Assembly (NCBI GenBank): GCA_021772095.1
Contig: JADYXR010000265.1
Coordinates: 25,578-89,577 of the forward strand
Origin: Candidatus Obscuribacter sp.
GTDB lineage: Bacteria; Cyanobacteriota; Vampirovibrionia; Obscuribacterales; Obscuribacteraceae
Direction: 5' to 3'
DNA length: 64,000 nucleotides
The notes under the pieces: model-generated
Seen by the model: only the letters and a program-made list of their open reading frames with translations
The model's database searches: none
Told to the model about the DNA's origin: nothing
Shown here: positions 8,268 to 15,965 of the stretch, in pieces
Layout: each line of letters opens with the position of its first letter
How positions within the stretch are numbered: the first letter of the stretch is position 1
Made by a program: the position numbers and the translations under genes

Positions 8268-9308
8268 ATGGAGAAGTCCGTGCTCACTCAAGCCACCTCC
8301 CGCGAGATCGACAACACGCTGCAAACGCCTACCAGTCCCAGCTATCCGCACATGAGAATGAGACGCCTGCGTTCGACTCCGCAGCTGCGCTCCATGGTTC
8401 GAGAGACGCATCTTAGAAAAGATCAGCTAATCTACCCGCTTTTCCTCGTCGAAGGCAACCGCAAGAAAAAACCGATCAGCTCGATGCCCGGCATCCATCA
8501 GCAAAGCATCGATGAAGCACTAAGAGAAATTGAAGAAGTCGCCAATCTTGGTCTGACCTCGCTTTTGTTGTTCGGCATTCCGAGCGAGAAAGACTCCGAA
8601 GCTTCCGGCGCCTGGAAAGAAGAAGGGATTATTCAGTCCTCAATCCAAGCGATCAAAAAAGAATTTCCGCATCTAGTCGTCGTAGCCGACACTTGTCTTT
8701 GCGAATACATGGATCATGGTCACTGCGGAATAGTGGCTGACGGCAAGGTACTAAACGATCCGAGTCTTTCTATTCTGGCTAAGTCGGCTGTCGCTCAAGC
8801 ACGAGCCGGCGCTGATATCATCGCGCCATCTGACATGATGGACGGTAGAATCCAAGCGATTCGCAACGCCCTCGATCAAAACGGTTTCGAAAACATTCCG
8901 ATCATGGCCTACAGTGCCAAGTTTGCCTCAGCGATGTACGGACCATTCCGCGAAGCGGCTGAGTCCGCGCCACAATTCGGCGACCGCCACGGTTATCAAA
9001 TGGATCCCGCCAACTCTCGCGAAGCCATGCGTGAAATTGCCCTTGATATACAGGAAGGGGCTGACATTGTAATGATCAAGCCCGCACTGCCTTATCTTGA
9101 TTTGATCAAAGAAGCCAGGAGTGTGCATAAACTGCCGATTGCAGCCTATAATGTGTCAGGCGAATATGCCATGGTGAAGGCCGCTGCCGAGAAAGGTTGG
9201 CTTGACGAGCGCCGTGTCGTTACCGAGGTGCTCGTTTCGATCGCAAGAGCCGGAGCAGATTTGATTATCACGTATCACGCCAAAGATATGGCTAGATGGT
9301 TGAGTTGA
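8268..9308 (+). CDS. hemB: Delta-aminolevulinic acid dehydratase (porphobilinogen synthase)
   Basis: Condenses two aminolevulinates into porphobilinogen, the substrate of HemC encoded 4 kb upstream. The 346 residues show the zinc-site segment DTCLCEYMDHGHCG with three Cys (Zn-dependent type rather than the Mg/Asp type), the two active-site lysines in AYSAKFAS and MIKPALPYLD, and the C-terminal NVSGEYAMVKAA motif. AAGGAG at 8252-8257 supports the ATG at 8268. This gives an N-terminal extension of about 28 residues before the usual MRMRRLR start of the family, so an internal start at 8352 cannot be excluded. It is separated from hemACD by two signalling genes and stands as its own unit. Confidence 0.97.
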   Translation: MEKSVLTQATSREIDNTLQTPTSPSYPHMRMRRLRSTPQLRSMVRETHLRKDQLIYPLFLVEGNRKKKPISSMPGIHQQSIDEALREIEEVANLGLTSLLLFGIPSEKDSEASGAWKEEGIIQSSIQAIKKEFPHLVVVADTCLCEYMDHGHCGIVADGKVLNDPSLSILAKSAVAQARAGADIIAPSDMMDGRIQAIRNALDQNGFENIPIMAYSAKFASAMYGPFREAAESAPQFGDRHGYQMDPANSREAMREIALDIQEGADIVMIKPALPYLDLIKEARSVHKLPIAAYNVSGEYAMVKAAAEKGWLDERRVVTEVLVSIARAGADLIITYHAKDMARWLS

Positions 9309-9356
9309 CAGGCATTTCCATAGAAGTTAAATGATTGGTGAGAGGAACCTACGTTC

Positions 9357-9824
9357 ATGAAGACAAGCACGGGGAATCAGATCAGCTTCGCTAATGCCTT
9401 TGCGGATCTGTATCTCGACAAGGAAACCGGGGAGTTCGCGCTCGATTTCCGCCGTCAAGAAGTGACGATTTATCTCAACCACACACAGTATCAAGCACTT
9501 GTTTTGCTCGTTCAGCAGAGCGTGGAAGACGAACAATTCATTGAGTTCTTAAGCTGGGAACGCGATCCGCTTCAATGCGACGACAACCAGGTCTTCGAAG
9601 TCTGCGGTCCCGATCACATTGTTTGCATGTCTTGCGTTCCCAATTGCGAACGAGTGAAACTGACATTCGAACTTGGCGTTGCCATTGATTTGTCCTTCGC
9701 CGATTATCAAGGGCTCTCCGGATTAATCAAAGAAGCACAAGCCGATCTCGAGTGGCGAAGAGAACTTCTGAAGTGGAACATGGCCGACAATGGCAATGAT
9801 TTCGCCACGGGCAGCCAGGACTAA
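9357..9824 (+). CDS. Conserved-looking hypothetical protein
   Basis: A 155-residue soluble acidic protein that was not recognised. It has two similar halves: DFRRQEVTIYLNHTQYQALVLL (about 31-52) and KLTFELGVAIDLSFADYQGLSGL (about 103-125). In both, a beta-rich stretch runs into a helix, which suggests a duplicated alpha/beta unit. A cluster of Cys residues (CDD, EVCG, CMSC, NCE) between the halves could bind metal. GAGAGGAA 12 nt before the ATG serves as ribosome binding site. It follows hemB by 48 nt and may be cotranscribed. Confidence 0.55.
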   Translation: MKTSTGNQISFANAFADLYLDKETGEFALDFRRQEVTIYLNHTQYQALVLLVQQSVEDEQFIEFLSWERDPLQCDDNQVFEVCGPDHIVCMSCVPNCERVKLTFELGVAIDLSFADYQGLSGLIKEAQADLEWRRELLKWNMADNGNDFATGSQD

Positions 9825-10183
9825 GGCACCACAGACGGTACCATCCTTAAGATTTCTCAGCGACTGCACACCGCGCTTCCCAAGGCAAAGTCGAGAACTC
9901 TCAGATTCTGACGTTCTTCCACGCCGAGAAATTCGGACAGATTGCAACCAAAAGCGTAGTTCATAGGAAATAGCGCAGCAGCCAGATCGGGAAAAAACTG
10001 TTGGCCCGTTTCCTGTTTGTTTACCTCTCGCAAAGTCATGCCGGTTGTAACCGGCAGAGACACGCAGATCTAGCCCAGTTAAACCATCAGCAAAGGCGGC
10101 GCTATCTCCTGGAAACCAGCTAATTAGAAGTTACGTGAATGACAACTGACACTCTTTATTTACGGTTACCGCCGCGAATCGTC
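9825..10183. other. Intergenic region upstream of the SRP RNA gene
   Basis: About 360 nt without a convincing gene. It contains fragments resembling the 27-bp palindrome arms (TCAGATTCTGAC near 9900), too diverged to call. No tRNA-like fold was seen. Confidence 0.4.
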
Positions 10184-10189
10184 TATAAT
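10184..10189 (+). promoter_or_regulatory. -10 box of the SRP RNA gene
   Basis: A perfect TATAAT lies about 7 nt before the expected transcription start near 10196. The -35 region is weak; TTTACG at 10159-10164 would leave a 19-nt spacer. Confidence 0.6.
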
Positions 10190-10197
10190 TTCAACAG

Positions 10198-10286
10198 ATC
10201 GTTGGGCGCGGCGGAGGCCGACGAACCTGGTCAGGGGGGAAACCCAGCAGCCATAAGTTGAATCCTTCGGGTGCGTCCCAGCGGTC
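10198..10286 (+). ncRNA. ffs: Signal recognition particle RNA (4.5S-type, small SRP RNA)
   Basis: The apical domain is recognisable. GGTCAGG at 10229-10235 faces AGCAGCC at 10246-10252 across a GGG-GAAA-CCC-type tip. This matches the Ffh-binding helix 8 of bacterial SRP RNA, and the apical segment has the same 24-nt length as the Escherichia coli one. The ends GTTGGGCGC (10201-10209) and GCGTCCCAGC (10273-10282) pair to close a long hairpin of about 90 nt. A TATAAT box lies just upstream. The RNA would form the ribonucleoprotein with Ffh for co-translational membrane targeting. Exact ends are estimated. Confidence 0.87.
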
Positions 10287-10328
10287 TAAATTCTCAATAA
10301 CCGACAAATAAACAGCGGCGACAGGCAT

Positions 10329-10604
10329 ATGACAAAAGAAGATACGACAACCAAGTCGCCCCAGGGCACGCAGGAAGAAAACAAATATCTGCTCGGTCAA
10401 ATTCTCGTAGACCTGGGCTACATAACCATTTATCAACTGGACGAGGCACTTCACATCCAGCGCTCAGACGAAGAAGCTGGCAAAGAGAGAAAGCCTCTGG
10501 GTCAGATTCTCCTAGAATTGGGTTTCTGCGGTCCCAACCAGTTGATTCGCGCAATTCAGGTTCAAGCCGAACTTCGGAAAATGAAGGAAAAAGAGGGCAA
10601 ATAG
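10329..10604 (+). CDS. Small stand-alone MshEN/GspE-N-like domain protein
   Basis: A 91-residue protein made of two copies of one motif: LGQILVDLGYITIYQLDEAL (22-41) and LGQILLELGFCGPNQLIRAI (about 57-76), each followed by a Gln. This is the repeated LGxxLxxxGxxxxxQLxxAL pattern of the MshEN/GspE N-terminal domain, known in secretion and pilus ATPases, where some members bind cyclic-di-GMP. Here no ATPase follows. The Arg that commonly precedes LG is replaced by Leu and Pro, so ligand binding is uncertain. The gene lies 43 nt after the SRP RNA. A much larger protein with eight such motifs is encoded at 60662-61873. Confidence 0.65.
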   Translation: MTKEDTTTKSPQGTQEENKYLLGQILVDLGYITIYQLDEALHIQRSDEEAGKERKPLGQILLELGFCGPNQLIRAIQVQAELRKMKEKEGK

Positions 10605-10796
10605 ACCTCGCCTTTTGTCCGTTCAGTCGTCAAATCTCAAAAAAAGAGACAGAATTGTTTATCCGACTGAGACAATCAGGGTTAAACCTATTTTACCTTC
10701 GTGGAATATCAATCTACAGTTCACATATAAGAAGTTTAGATACTCAGATAAACTTCCAATAGAGTCGTTCGCATCTGAATTCTCACACTTAATGGA

Positions 10797-13226
10797 GTGC
10801 CATTGGGTCTAGGATCAAGACTGGTAGTCGCTTTCGTCATCGTGATTGGCATCATGGTGACTACCTTTTCCGTCTTTGCACTGTTCTCCGAGTTCAAAAG
10901 CACCCGGCAGGCCGCTGGTCAAAAAATCGGACTGGCTTATAAAAAATTGGGACGCGACAACGATGCGTTAAAAGCTTCGTCCGAAGCGTTCGCTAAAGTG
11001 ATCATCTCAAGCCAATCGGTGATGCAAGGGTTCGGTCGCAAAGATCGCAAAGCGGTAGCTGACGCTCTCAACAATGTCATAAACGAAGGGCACTTCAACG
11101 GTTTCGTCTCAATCATCGACGAGCACGGCAGCGTTTTCTACAGCACCGAAACTCCGACAAAATTCGGCTATTCCGCAGCAAAAAACAACGAAGCCGTTCA
11201 ATTCATGATGCAGTATCCCAAGCACCGAAAGGTCTTCCGGGGTGCGGCAAACTCCAACAGCACTCAAGCTTTCACCATGTGCGCCATCCTACCTATCCTG
11301 GAACAATCCGGTTCACTTAAGGGTCTGGTTGCAGTCAATCAGCCGTTTTCGTACGAATACTTACTTGGCGAAGTTACGAAATTTGCGATCGAAGAGCCGC
11401 AACCGGTGCAGGGAATCGATCTGTTGGTTTACTCCAACATCGCAAAAAAAATTATCTCCGCAACCCCAGGATTGGCTGGCGGAGAAGGCGGTCCGATGGT
11501 GCGCGATTTGCGCGAAAAAGGAATGGCTGCCTTTCCAAAAGATTCGTTTTCACCTGTGCCTAATTTTGCAGCCCGTGTACTCGTTCCGCTCGAGCCTGAA
11601 ATCGCCGATCACACCTTCGAAAAGGGTGGCAGACTATGGTGCAGAGAAGCATACTCAGGCATAAAATGGCCAGACAGACCGGAACAAGAGCTGGCGATCA
11701 TAATGCTCTCCACTACCGTACCTGACCTGACAGGAAAGTTTCTGACCATCTTCGCGGTCGCTGGTTTGTTTGGGGGAATGGCTCTGTTAGTAGGTTTCGT
11801 TCTCAGTCAGAAAATTAAACAAAGCGTCGACGAACCACTGGGCTTTTTGATCGACCGAACAGAGGACATCGCCGAACAGAAGAAAAAAATTCCGCCACTG
11901 GAAGGATTATCTGGAGAATGGCTTGAGCTGGGCGAGTTGATCGACACCGCCGTCAGCACCATGAGATCGACGACCCATAATCTAAAACAAAAGGTCAGTC
12001 GTCAGAACGATGAGCTCGAAGAAAAAGGAAAACTGGTCGAAGCGTCTACGACAAAAATCGAAAGTCTCAACCGTCAGATCTCAACGCAAACACGGCAACT
12101 GAGCGAAGTTTCAAAACAAATCAATCAGGCAAACAGACAAGCGATCGTAGTGCAGCACAAATTGGACGCGGTTCTGCAGTCCTCAACCGAAGGATTTTTG
12201 ATCCTGGACGGCTACGGCAATATTCTCTCAGCCAACCCGGTGTTCTTGAACTGGGCCGGTTGCTCCGAAGGTGAAATCGCAGGGCGACTGGTTTTCGACC
12301 TTGTCAAAAAACCGGGAGAAGCCAGAACCAGAACAATCTTCGGTCAAGCATTCGCGCGTCACGGCGGAGATCCTAACGCTGTACTCAATCGTTTTTATCC
12401 TGAAGCGATCGTTTATAACACGCGTGAAGAATCGAAACTGGTTGAGGTATTAGCGCACCTGCAGCCAATCTGCGGAGAAGACAATAACATCCAGGGCTAC
12501 ATTATGGTTCTGCGCGACAAATCACTGCGCACAGAAAACGCGCAACTGCGTCAGGAAATTGTCGTAATGCTGCAAGATGCCATTCGCTCGAAGCTGGCTC
12601 AGGCTGAGGCTCGCTGGATTTCAATTTTACCGAGCAGCAGCACGACCATGCATCCTTCCGTCGGCCAAGCGCTCGCCGATTTGCACGGACAGTACGAACA
12701 GTTGCTTCACATCGTCGACAGTTACTTGATGATGTACGGCGGTTTCATACCACCACCTGTGATACCAAAGGAACCGATTGTAATCACACGATTGGTGGCC
12801 GATTGCCTGGAAGAAGTTACTCCATTGGCCCGAGAGCGGCAATTGCTTTTGGACTATAAAACTGTGACCGGACTGCCTTCCATAACCGGCAACCGTGACG
12901 CTGTCCGAGGAATACTGGTGCAGGTTTTGCACCACCTGATTGTCGTCACCGCAGCTGGTGGCAGAGTCAGAGTAGAAAGCGCCATCCGCGGCGATGAGAT
13001 GCGAATAACTGTTTCCAGTTCCGGTCCGGCTTTACCGCCGGTCGAAATTGAAGACATGTTCGCCGGATTCGTTCCTGGAAAACACTCCGAGGACACCTAC
13101 AGCTTGCGGCTCTCCATGTACCTTGCTCGAAATAACGTCGAGCGATTAGGTGGCAAGATCTGGGCGGAATCTGAAGCGGGTCGCGGCACGAGCATTTACT
13201 TCACGCTGCCGGCACACCTCGAATGA
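10797..13226 (+). CDS. Membrane pseudo-histidine kinase (sensor, PAS, dead ATPase domain)
   Basis: An 809-residue protein with a transmembrane helix (8-31), an extracytoplasmic sensor region (32-312), a second helix (about 314-336), a coiled coil (about 375-455), a PAS domain (about 455-575) and a C-terminal region with the shape of a histidine-kinase ATPase domain (about 698-809). Catalytic features are missing. No H-E/D-x-x-x-P box precedes it, the N-box reads VLHHLIVVTAAGG without Asn, the DxGxG box reads SSSGPAL, and the Gly-rich lid reads SLRLSMYL. It is therefore predicted not to bind ATP and may act as a sensor or scaffold. The GTG start at 10797 overlaps GGAG; a TTG at 10803 is an alternative. 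Confidence 0.8.
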   Translation: MPLGLGSRLVVAFVIVIGIMVTTFSVFALFSEFKSTRQAAGQKIGLAYKKLGRDNDALKASSEAFAKVIISSQSVMQGFGRKDRKAVADALNNVINEGHFNGFVSIIDEHGSVFYSTETPTKFGYSAAKNNEAVQFMMQYPKHRKVFRGAANSNSTQAFTMCAILPILEQSGSLKGLVAVNQPFSYEYLLGEVTKFAIEEPQPVQGIDLLVYSNIAKKIISATPGLAGGEGGPMVRDLREKGMAAFPKDSFSPVPNFAARVLVPLEPEIADHTFEKGGRLWCREAYSGIKWPDRPEQELAIIMLSTTVPDLTGKFLTIFAVAGLFGGMALLVGFVLSQKIKQSVDEPLGFLIDRTEDIAEQKKKIPPLEGLSGEWLELGELIDTAVSTMRSTTHNLKQKVSRQNDELEEKGKLVEASTTKIESLNRQISTQTRQLSEVSKQINQANRQAIVVQHKLDAVLQSSTEGFLILDGYGNILSANPVFLNWAGCSEGEIAGRLVFDLVKKPGEARTRTIFGQAFARHGGDPNAVLNRFYPEAIVYNTREESKLVEVLAHLQPICGEDNNIQGYIMVLRDKSLRTENAQLRQEIVVMLQDAIRSKLAQAEARWISILPSSSTTMHPSVGQALADLHGQYEQLLHIVDSYLMMYGGFIPPPVIPKEPIVITRLVADCLEEVTPLARERQLLLDYKTVTGLPSITGNRDAVRGILVQVLHHLIVVTAAGGRVRVESAIRGDEMRITVSSSGPALPPVEIEDMFAGFVPGKHSEDTYSLRLSMYLARNNVERLGGKIWAESEAGRGTSIYFTLPAHLE

Positions 13227-13241
13227 CGCGGTTTTAAATCG

Positions 13242-13268
13242 GTCAGAAAAACTGGCAGTTTTTATGAC
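13242..13268. repeat. 27-bp GTCAG palindrome
   Basis: Core CTGGCAG with right arm TTTTTATGAC. First of three copies in about 100 bp, 16 nt after the pseudokinase stop. Confidence 0.87.
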
Positions 13269-13276
13269 TGTCGTGT

Positions 13277-13307
13277 GTCAGAAAAAATTCTGACTAATAT
13301 TTCTGAC
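13277..13307. repeat. Expanded (31-bp) variant of the GTCAG palindrome
   Basis: It has GTCAG and CTGAC ends, but the interior is 4 nt longer and contains an additional CTGAC (13289-13293), as if two arms had recombined. Confidence 0.65.
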
Positions 13308-13316
13308 ATCCAAACC

Positions 13317-13343
13317 GTCAGAAAAGATGTCCGTTTTTCTGAC
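13317..13343. repeat. 27-bp GTCAG palindrome
   Basis: Core ATGTCCG with a perfect right arm. It lies 20 nt beyond the 3-prime end of the minus-strand TPR gene, so this cluster separates two convergent genes. Confidence 0.87.
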
Positions 13344-13363
13344 CAAACACCAACAGCAAAAAC

Positions 13364-14005
13364 TCAGACAGCCTTGTCCGCTTTATGCGCGGCTTCGATG
13401 GCCGCAGCACGCTCTTGAAACACCACGCCTTCTTCCTTGCGTTTATTTTTTGTCAGCAGCAAACCATAGTTTCTAAGCACCGGAATCAGATCCTGATGAT
13501 CCGCGCCAAGCAGTTTTTCGCGAATTTCGAGCGCCCGTTTGTACAACAATTCCGCTTTCAAGAACGTGCGTTTGGCGCTGTGAAGAACTGCGAGGTTATG
13601 CAGGTTGACCGCCACTTCGAGATGTTCTTCGCCGTAGATATTTAATTTCAAATCCAAGCACTTTTCATAAAGCTCTTCAGCCATGCCGTATTTGCCCTGG
13701 ACGTGATACAAGGCGGCAAGATTATTCAAACTCTTGGTCAACCGAATTTGAGCGTCGAGCTTTTTAGTAGACGAATCGCTGCTTGCTTCTTGGGGCAATG
13801 ATTGTCCCTCGACTTCGGGATTGACCGTTTGTAACTCCAAAAGCTTCTCAGCAAGCTCTAATGCATCTTTAAACTTGATTTCCGCAACCGAGTATCGTTC
13901 CTTAGCAAACGATTCATTGCCTTCTTCGACAAGTGCTTTCCACTCCGCTTCGCTGGCGAGAATTTGTTCTGACGACTGACCTTCGCGACCGGTGGACATA
14001 ACCAT
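13364..14005 (-). CDS. TPR (kinesin-light-chain-like) protein
   Basis: A 213-residue soluble protein with a first TPR-like helix pair (EEGNESFAKERYSVAEIKFKDALELAEKLL), a Ser/Glu-rich insertion, and three further repeats: SLNNLAALYHVQGKYGMAEELYEKCLDLK, NLHNLAVLHSAKRTFLKAELLYKRALEIREKLLG and VLRNYGLLLTKNKRKEEG. These match the kinesin-light-chain/TPR_12 spacing. It would act as a protein-protein interaction scaffold with unknown partners. The ATG at 14005 has GGAG 8 nt upstream and is preferred over the TTG at 14011. It is transcribed divergently from the radical SAM gene, with a 69-nt shared upstream region. Similar small TPR genes occur at 52820 and 59980. Confidence 0.8.
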   Translation of the reverse strand: MVMSTGREGQSSEQILASEAEWKALVEEGNESFAKERYSVAEIKFKDALELAEKLLELQTVNPEVEGQSLPQEASSDSSTKKLDAQIRLTKSLNNLAALYHVQGKYGMAEELYEKCLDLKLNIYGEEHLEVAVNLHNLAVLHSAKRTFLKAELLYKRALEIREKLLGADHQDLIPVLRNYGLLLTKNKRKEEGVVFQERAAAIEAAHKADKAV

Positions 14006-14038
14006 TTCCAAAACTCCGTTGATGTTTTGCCGTTACGC

Positions 14039-14067
14039 TTGCATACACATACATAGGTATGTATAAT
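14039..14067 (+). promoter_or_regulatory. Promoter of the radical SAM gene, probably leaderless
   Basis: TTGCAT (14039-14044) and TATAAT (14062-14067) are separated by 17 nt. The expected transcription start, about 7 nt further on, coincides with the ATG at 14075. Confidence 0.6.
14049..14064. promoter_or_regulatory. Palindromic operator-like site in the promoter spacer
   Basis: ATACATA-GG-TATGTAT is a palindrome with 7-bp arms that overlaps the spacer and the -10 box. A repressor bound here would block the promoter. The cognate regulator is unknown. Confidence 0.45.
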
Positions 14068-14074
14068 CGAAAAT

Positions 14075-14977
14075 ATGGAAGTTACCGAAATCCAAGCAAC
14101 AACCATACTAACTCCCCAGAAGGTTGGCTCGCTAGCAGGCCACTATACATATTCACTCAATCCTTACGCAGGCTGTGCTTTTCGCTGTAGTTATTGTTAC
14201 GTTCCCAAGTTTCCCAGTGGACGACACGACGACTACACAAAATGGGGACAATGGGTCGAAGCGAAAGTAAACGCGCCCGCTTTGATCCGAAAAGAGCGCT
14301 CGAAAGTTTTTGGTAGCTCCATCTTCTTCAGTTCGGCAACCGATCCATATCAATACATCGAGCTCAAATACAGGCTTTCACGACAATGCCTACAGGAGTT
14401 GTTGCGCTACAAGCCGGCAAAACTGACCATGCATACGCGCAGTCACCTGATTTTAGAAGACATCGATTTGCTGGCTCAGTTTGGTGACACCGTGCGGGTC
14501 GGGGTTAGCATCACGACCGATGACGAGTCCGTGCAACGAGAATTCGAACCGGGAGCTCCCAGTATTCAGCGCCGATTGCAGGTGCTCGAAGGCTTAAAAA
14601 AGGCTGGAATAAGAGTTCATGCCTCTTTATCACCGCTTTTGCCGTGCAATAAGGAACGGCTGGTATCGCTTCTCAAGCCATTTGTCGACACAATCTGGAT
14701 CGACTCGATGAGAAGTTTGGAAATCAACAACCGAAAGGATTTGCTTGAAAAATATGCGCCATTTTTTGAACCTGATTCTTATCGCCAAACGCAAAAGTGG
14801 CTGTATGACGAACTGACAAAATCAAAAACCGATGAGTTAAGCATTCGAAAAGTATCCGGACGAATGCAGTCAGCAAAAGCCTCGTCATATCCAACAAGCG
14901 GCCGCTCGGCGGAAACGGATATCAGGCAACTTGCTGAGCAACCACAGCAATTATCGCTATTGTTAACGAATGTTTAG
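14075..14977 (+). CDS. Radical SAM protein of the SplB (spore photoproduct lyase-like) family
   Basis: A 300-residue radical SAM enzyme with the [4Fe-4S] motif CAFRCSYCYVP (Cys34, Cys38, Cys41). It is followed by the family hallmark FSSATDPYQYIELKYRLSRQCLQEL and the barrel segment TMHTRSHLILEDIDLL. This is the COG1533-type group related to spore photoproduct lyase and often annotated as DNA repair photolyase; the substrate of such non-spore members is not established. The upstream promoter places the transcription start at or next to the ATG, and no Shine-Dalgarno is visible, so the mRNA is probably leaderless. The C-terminus (about 260-300) is polar and unrecognised. Confidence 0.85.
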   Translation: MEVTEIQATTILTPQKVGSLAGHYTYSLNPYAGCAFRCSYCYVPKFPSGRHDDYTKWGQWVEAKVNAPALIRKERSKVFGSSIFFSSATDPYQYIELKYRLSRQCLQELLRYKPAKLTMHTRSHLILEDIDLLAQFGDTVRVGVSITTDDESVQREFEPGAPSIQRRLQVLEGLKKAGIRVHASLSPLLPCNKERLVSLLKPFVDTIWIDSMRSLEINNRKDLLEKYAPFFEPDSYRQTQKWLYDELTKSKTDELSIRKVSGRMQSAKASSYPTSGRSAETDIRQLAEQPQQLSLLLTNV

Positions 14978-15562
14978 GAAAGCAAGAGGAAATCGAAGAA
15001 CTGTAAGCCCCGTTATCACTTGAGAACCGGCACCCAACAGCTTGCTGCTGCCTAACGCGACGTCCCGACTATCACCAGGATGTCGCCTGTTTTTGATACG
15101 ATGAAATAACCACGTACGAATCGACTGTTACCAGCCTAAAATCATTGCTTCGATCTTTTGCAAGATCGCGGTTTTCGCCGACAACGTGGACTTCACATTG
15201 AAGTCCATCACTGGCACCCAAATTGCCCTTGGCGTCGGTATTGTCTCAAATCGTCAGGCGATTGCGGCAACTAACTCAGATCGAGCGAACGCTTTTCGTG
15301 ATCGGCTTCCGGAAATTCAAAAGACATCGCGCTTCAAGTGGTATCACATCCGCGGAGGCCTCCTTTAATACACCCGAAAGTCTGATTTGAAATTGGTGTT
15401 AGAAGTTTGAAAACTGCTCCCTGATGATGTTTCGACCGAATCTCAAGGTTGTAAATCCGAAGGCGTCGGGTAAGATAGAGACAGTGGCAGTCAAGGTATC
15501 CCGCATTACTAGAGTCGTATTCCGAAGCACACGTGGTAGTGTGCGCTCCTGAGAATTGCTAT
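14978..15562. other. Intergenic region between radical SAM gene and Flp pilin
   Basis: It holds one probable terminator (15057-15094), a second hairpin at 15151-15168 (CGATCTT/AAGATCG), and a 6-bp hairpin at 15527-15544 (GCACAC/GTGTGC) just upstream of the pilin gene. A 60-codon frame at 15186-15368 has no ribosome binding site or recognisable content and was not called. Confidence 0.4.
15057..15094 (+). terminator. Probable intrinsic terminator
   Basis: The 9-bp stem GCGACGTCC / GGATGTCGC (one G-T pair) with a 12-nt loop is followed after CTG by TTTTT. It lies 80 nt beyond the radical SAM gene. Confidence 0.6.
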
Positions 15563-15793
15563 ATGCTAAGACGGATTTTGAAAGACAAAATGATATGGTG
15601 CCGCCGTCGCAGGCGATCTGAAGACGGTCAGGCCATAACCGAGTATGGTGCGATTCTGGCATTTGTCGCTTGCCTGGTTGCTCTGGCTTTCGCCTCCACT
15701 ACGTCAGGTTTCGGCAGTGCGATATCATCCTGCTACTCCAGTATCACGCAACAACTGAACGACATGTGCGCTGCCGCTTCGTCTTCCAGTTAA
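15563..15793 (+). CDS. Flp-type (type IVb) pilin
   Basis: A 76-residue prepilin. After a basic leader (RRILKDKMIWCRRRRRSEDG) comes QAITEYGAILAFVACLVALAFA, the standard Flp/Fap signature: cleavage after Gly, Glu at position 5 with the adjacent Tyr, then a hydrophobic helix. Processing by a TadV-type prepilin peptidase would leave a mature pilin of about 55 residues. The ATG at 15563 is chosen because it gives a leader of normal size; 15590 is possible, and a frame-open start at 15533 is unlikely. No other tad genes are adjacent; TadE/TadG-like genes lie at 91-2175. A hairpin precedes the start codon. Confidence 0.82.
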   Translation: MLRRILKDKMIWCRRRRRSEDGQAITEYGAILAFVACLVALAFASTTSGFGSAISSCYSSITQQLNDMCAAASSSS

Positions 15794-15872
15794 CGGTTTT
15801 TCAAATCAGCATTGTTAAATTCGCCACGACGAACAGCTGACCGGGTACGATTGTTTAGACCGCATTTGAAAA

Positions 15873-15899
15873 GTCAGATTTTCGGTCACTTTTTCTGAC
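15873..15899. repeat. 27-bp GTCAG palindrome
   Basis: Core CGGTCAC (complement orientation) with a perfect right arm, 80 nt after the pilin stop. Confidence 0.85.
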
Positions 15900-15965
15900 G
15901 ACGCAGCAATTGCCTGAATCGAAACACCCCAGGGCAAGCGCACTACCACGAGTAACAGACGACGC

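Noticed and set aside
10615..10812. 65-codon + strand frame before the pseudokinase
   Set aside because: It is in an AT-rich promoter-like stretch, lacks a ribosome binding site and overlaps the pseudokinase start.
15186..15368. 60-codon + strand frame
   Set aside because: No ribosome binding site, no hydrophobic or domain pattern. It lies in a region of terminator-like hairpins.
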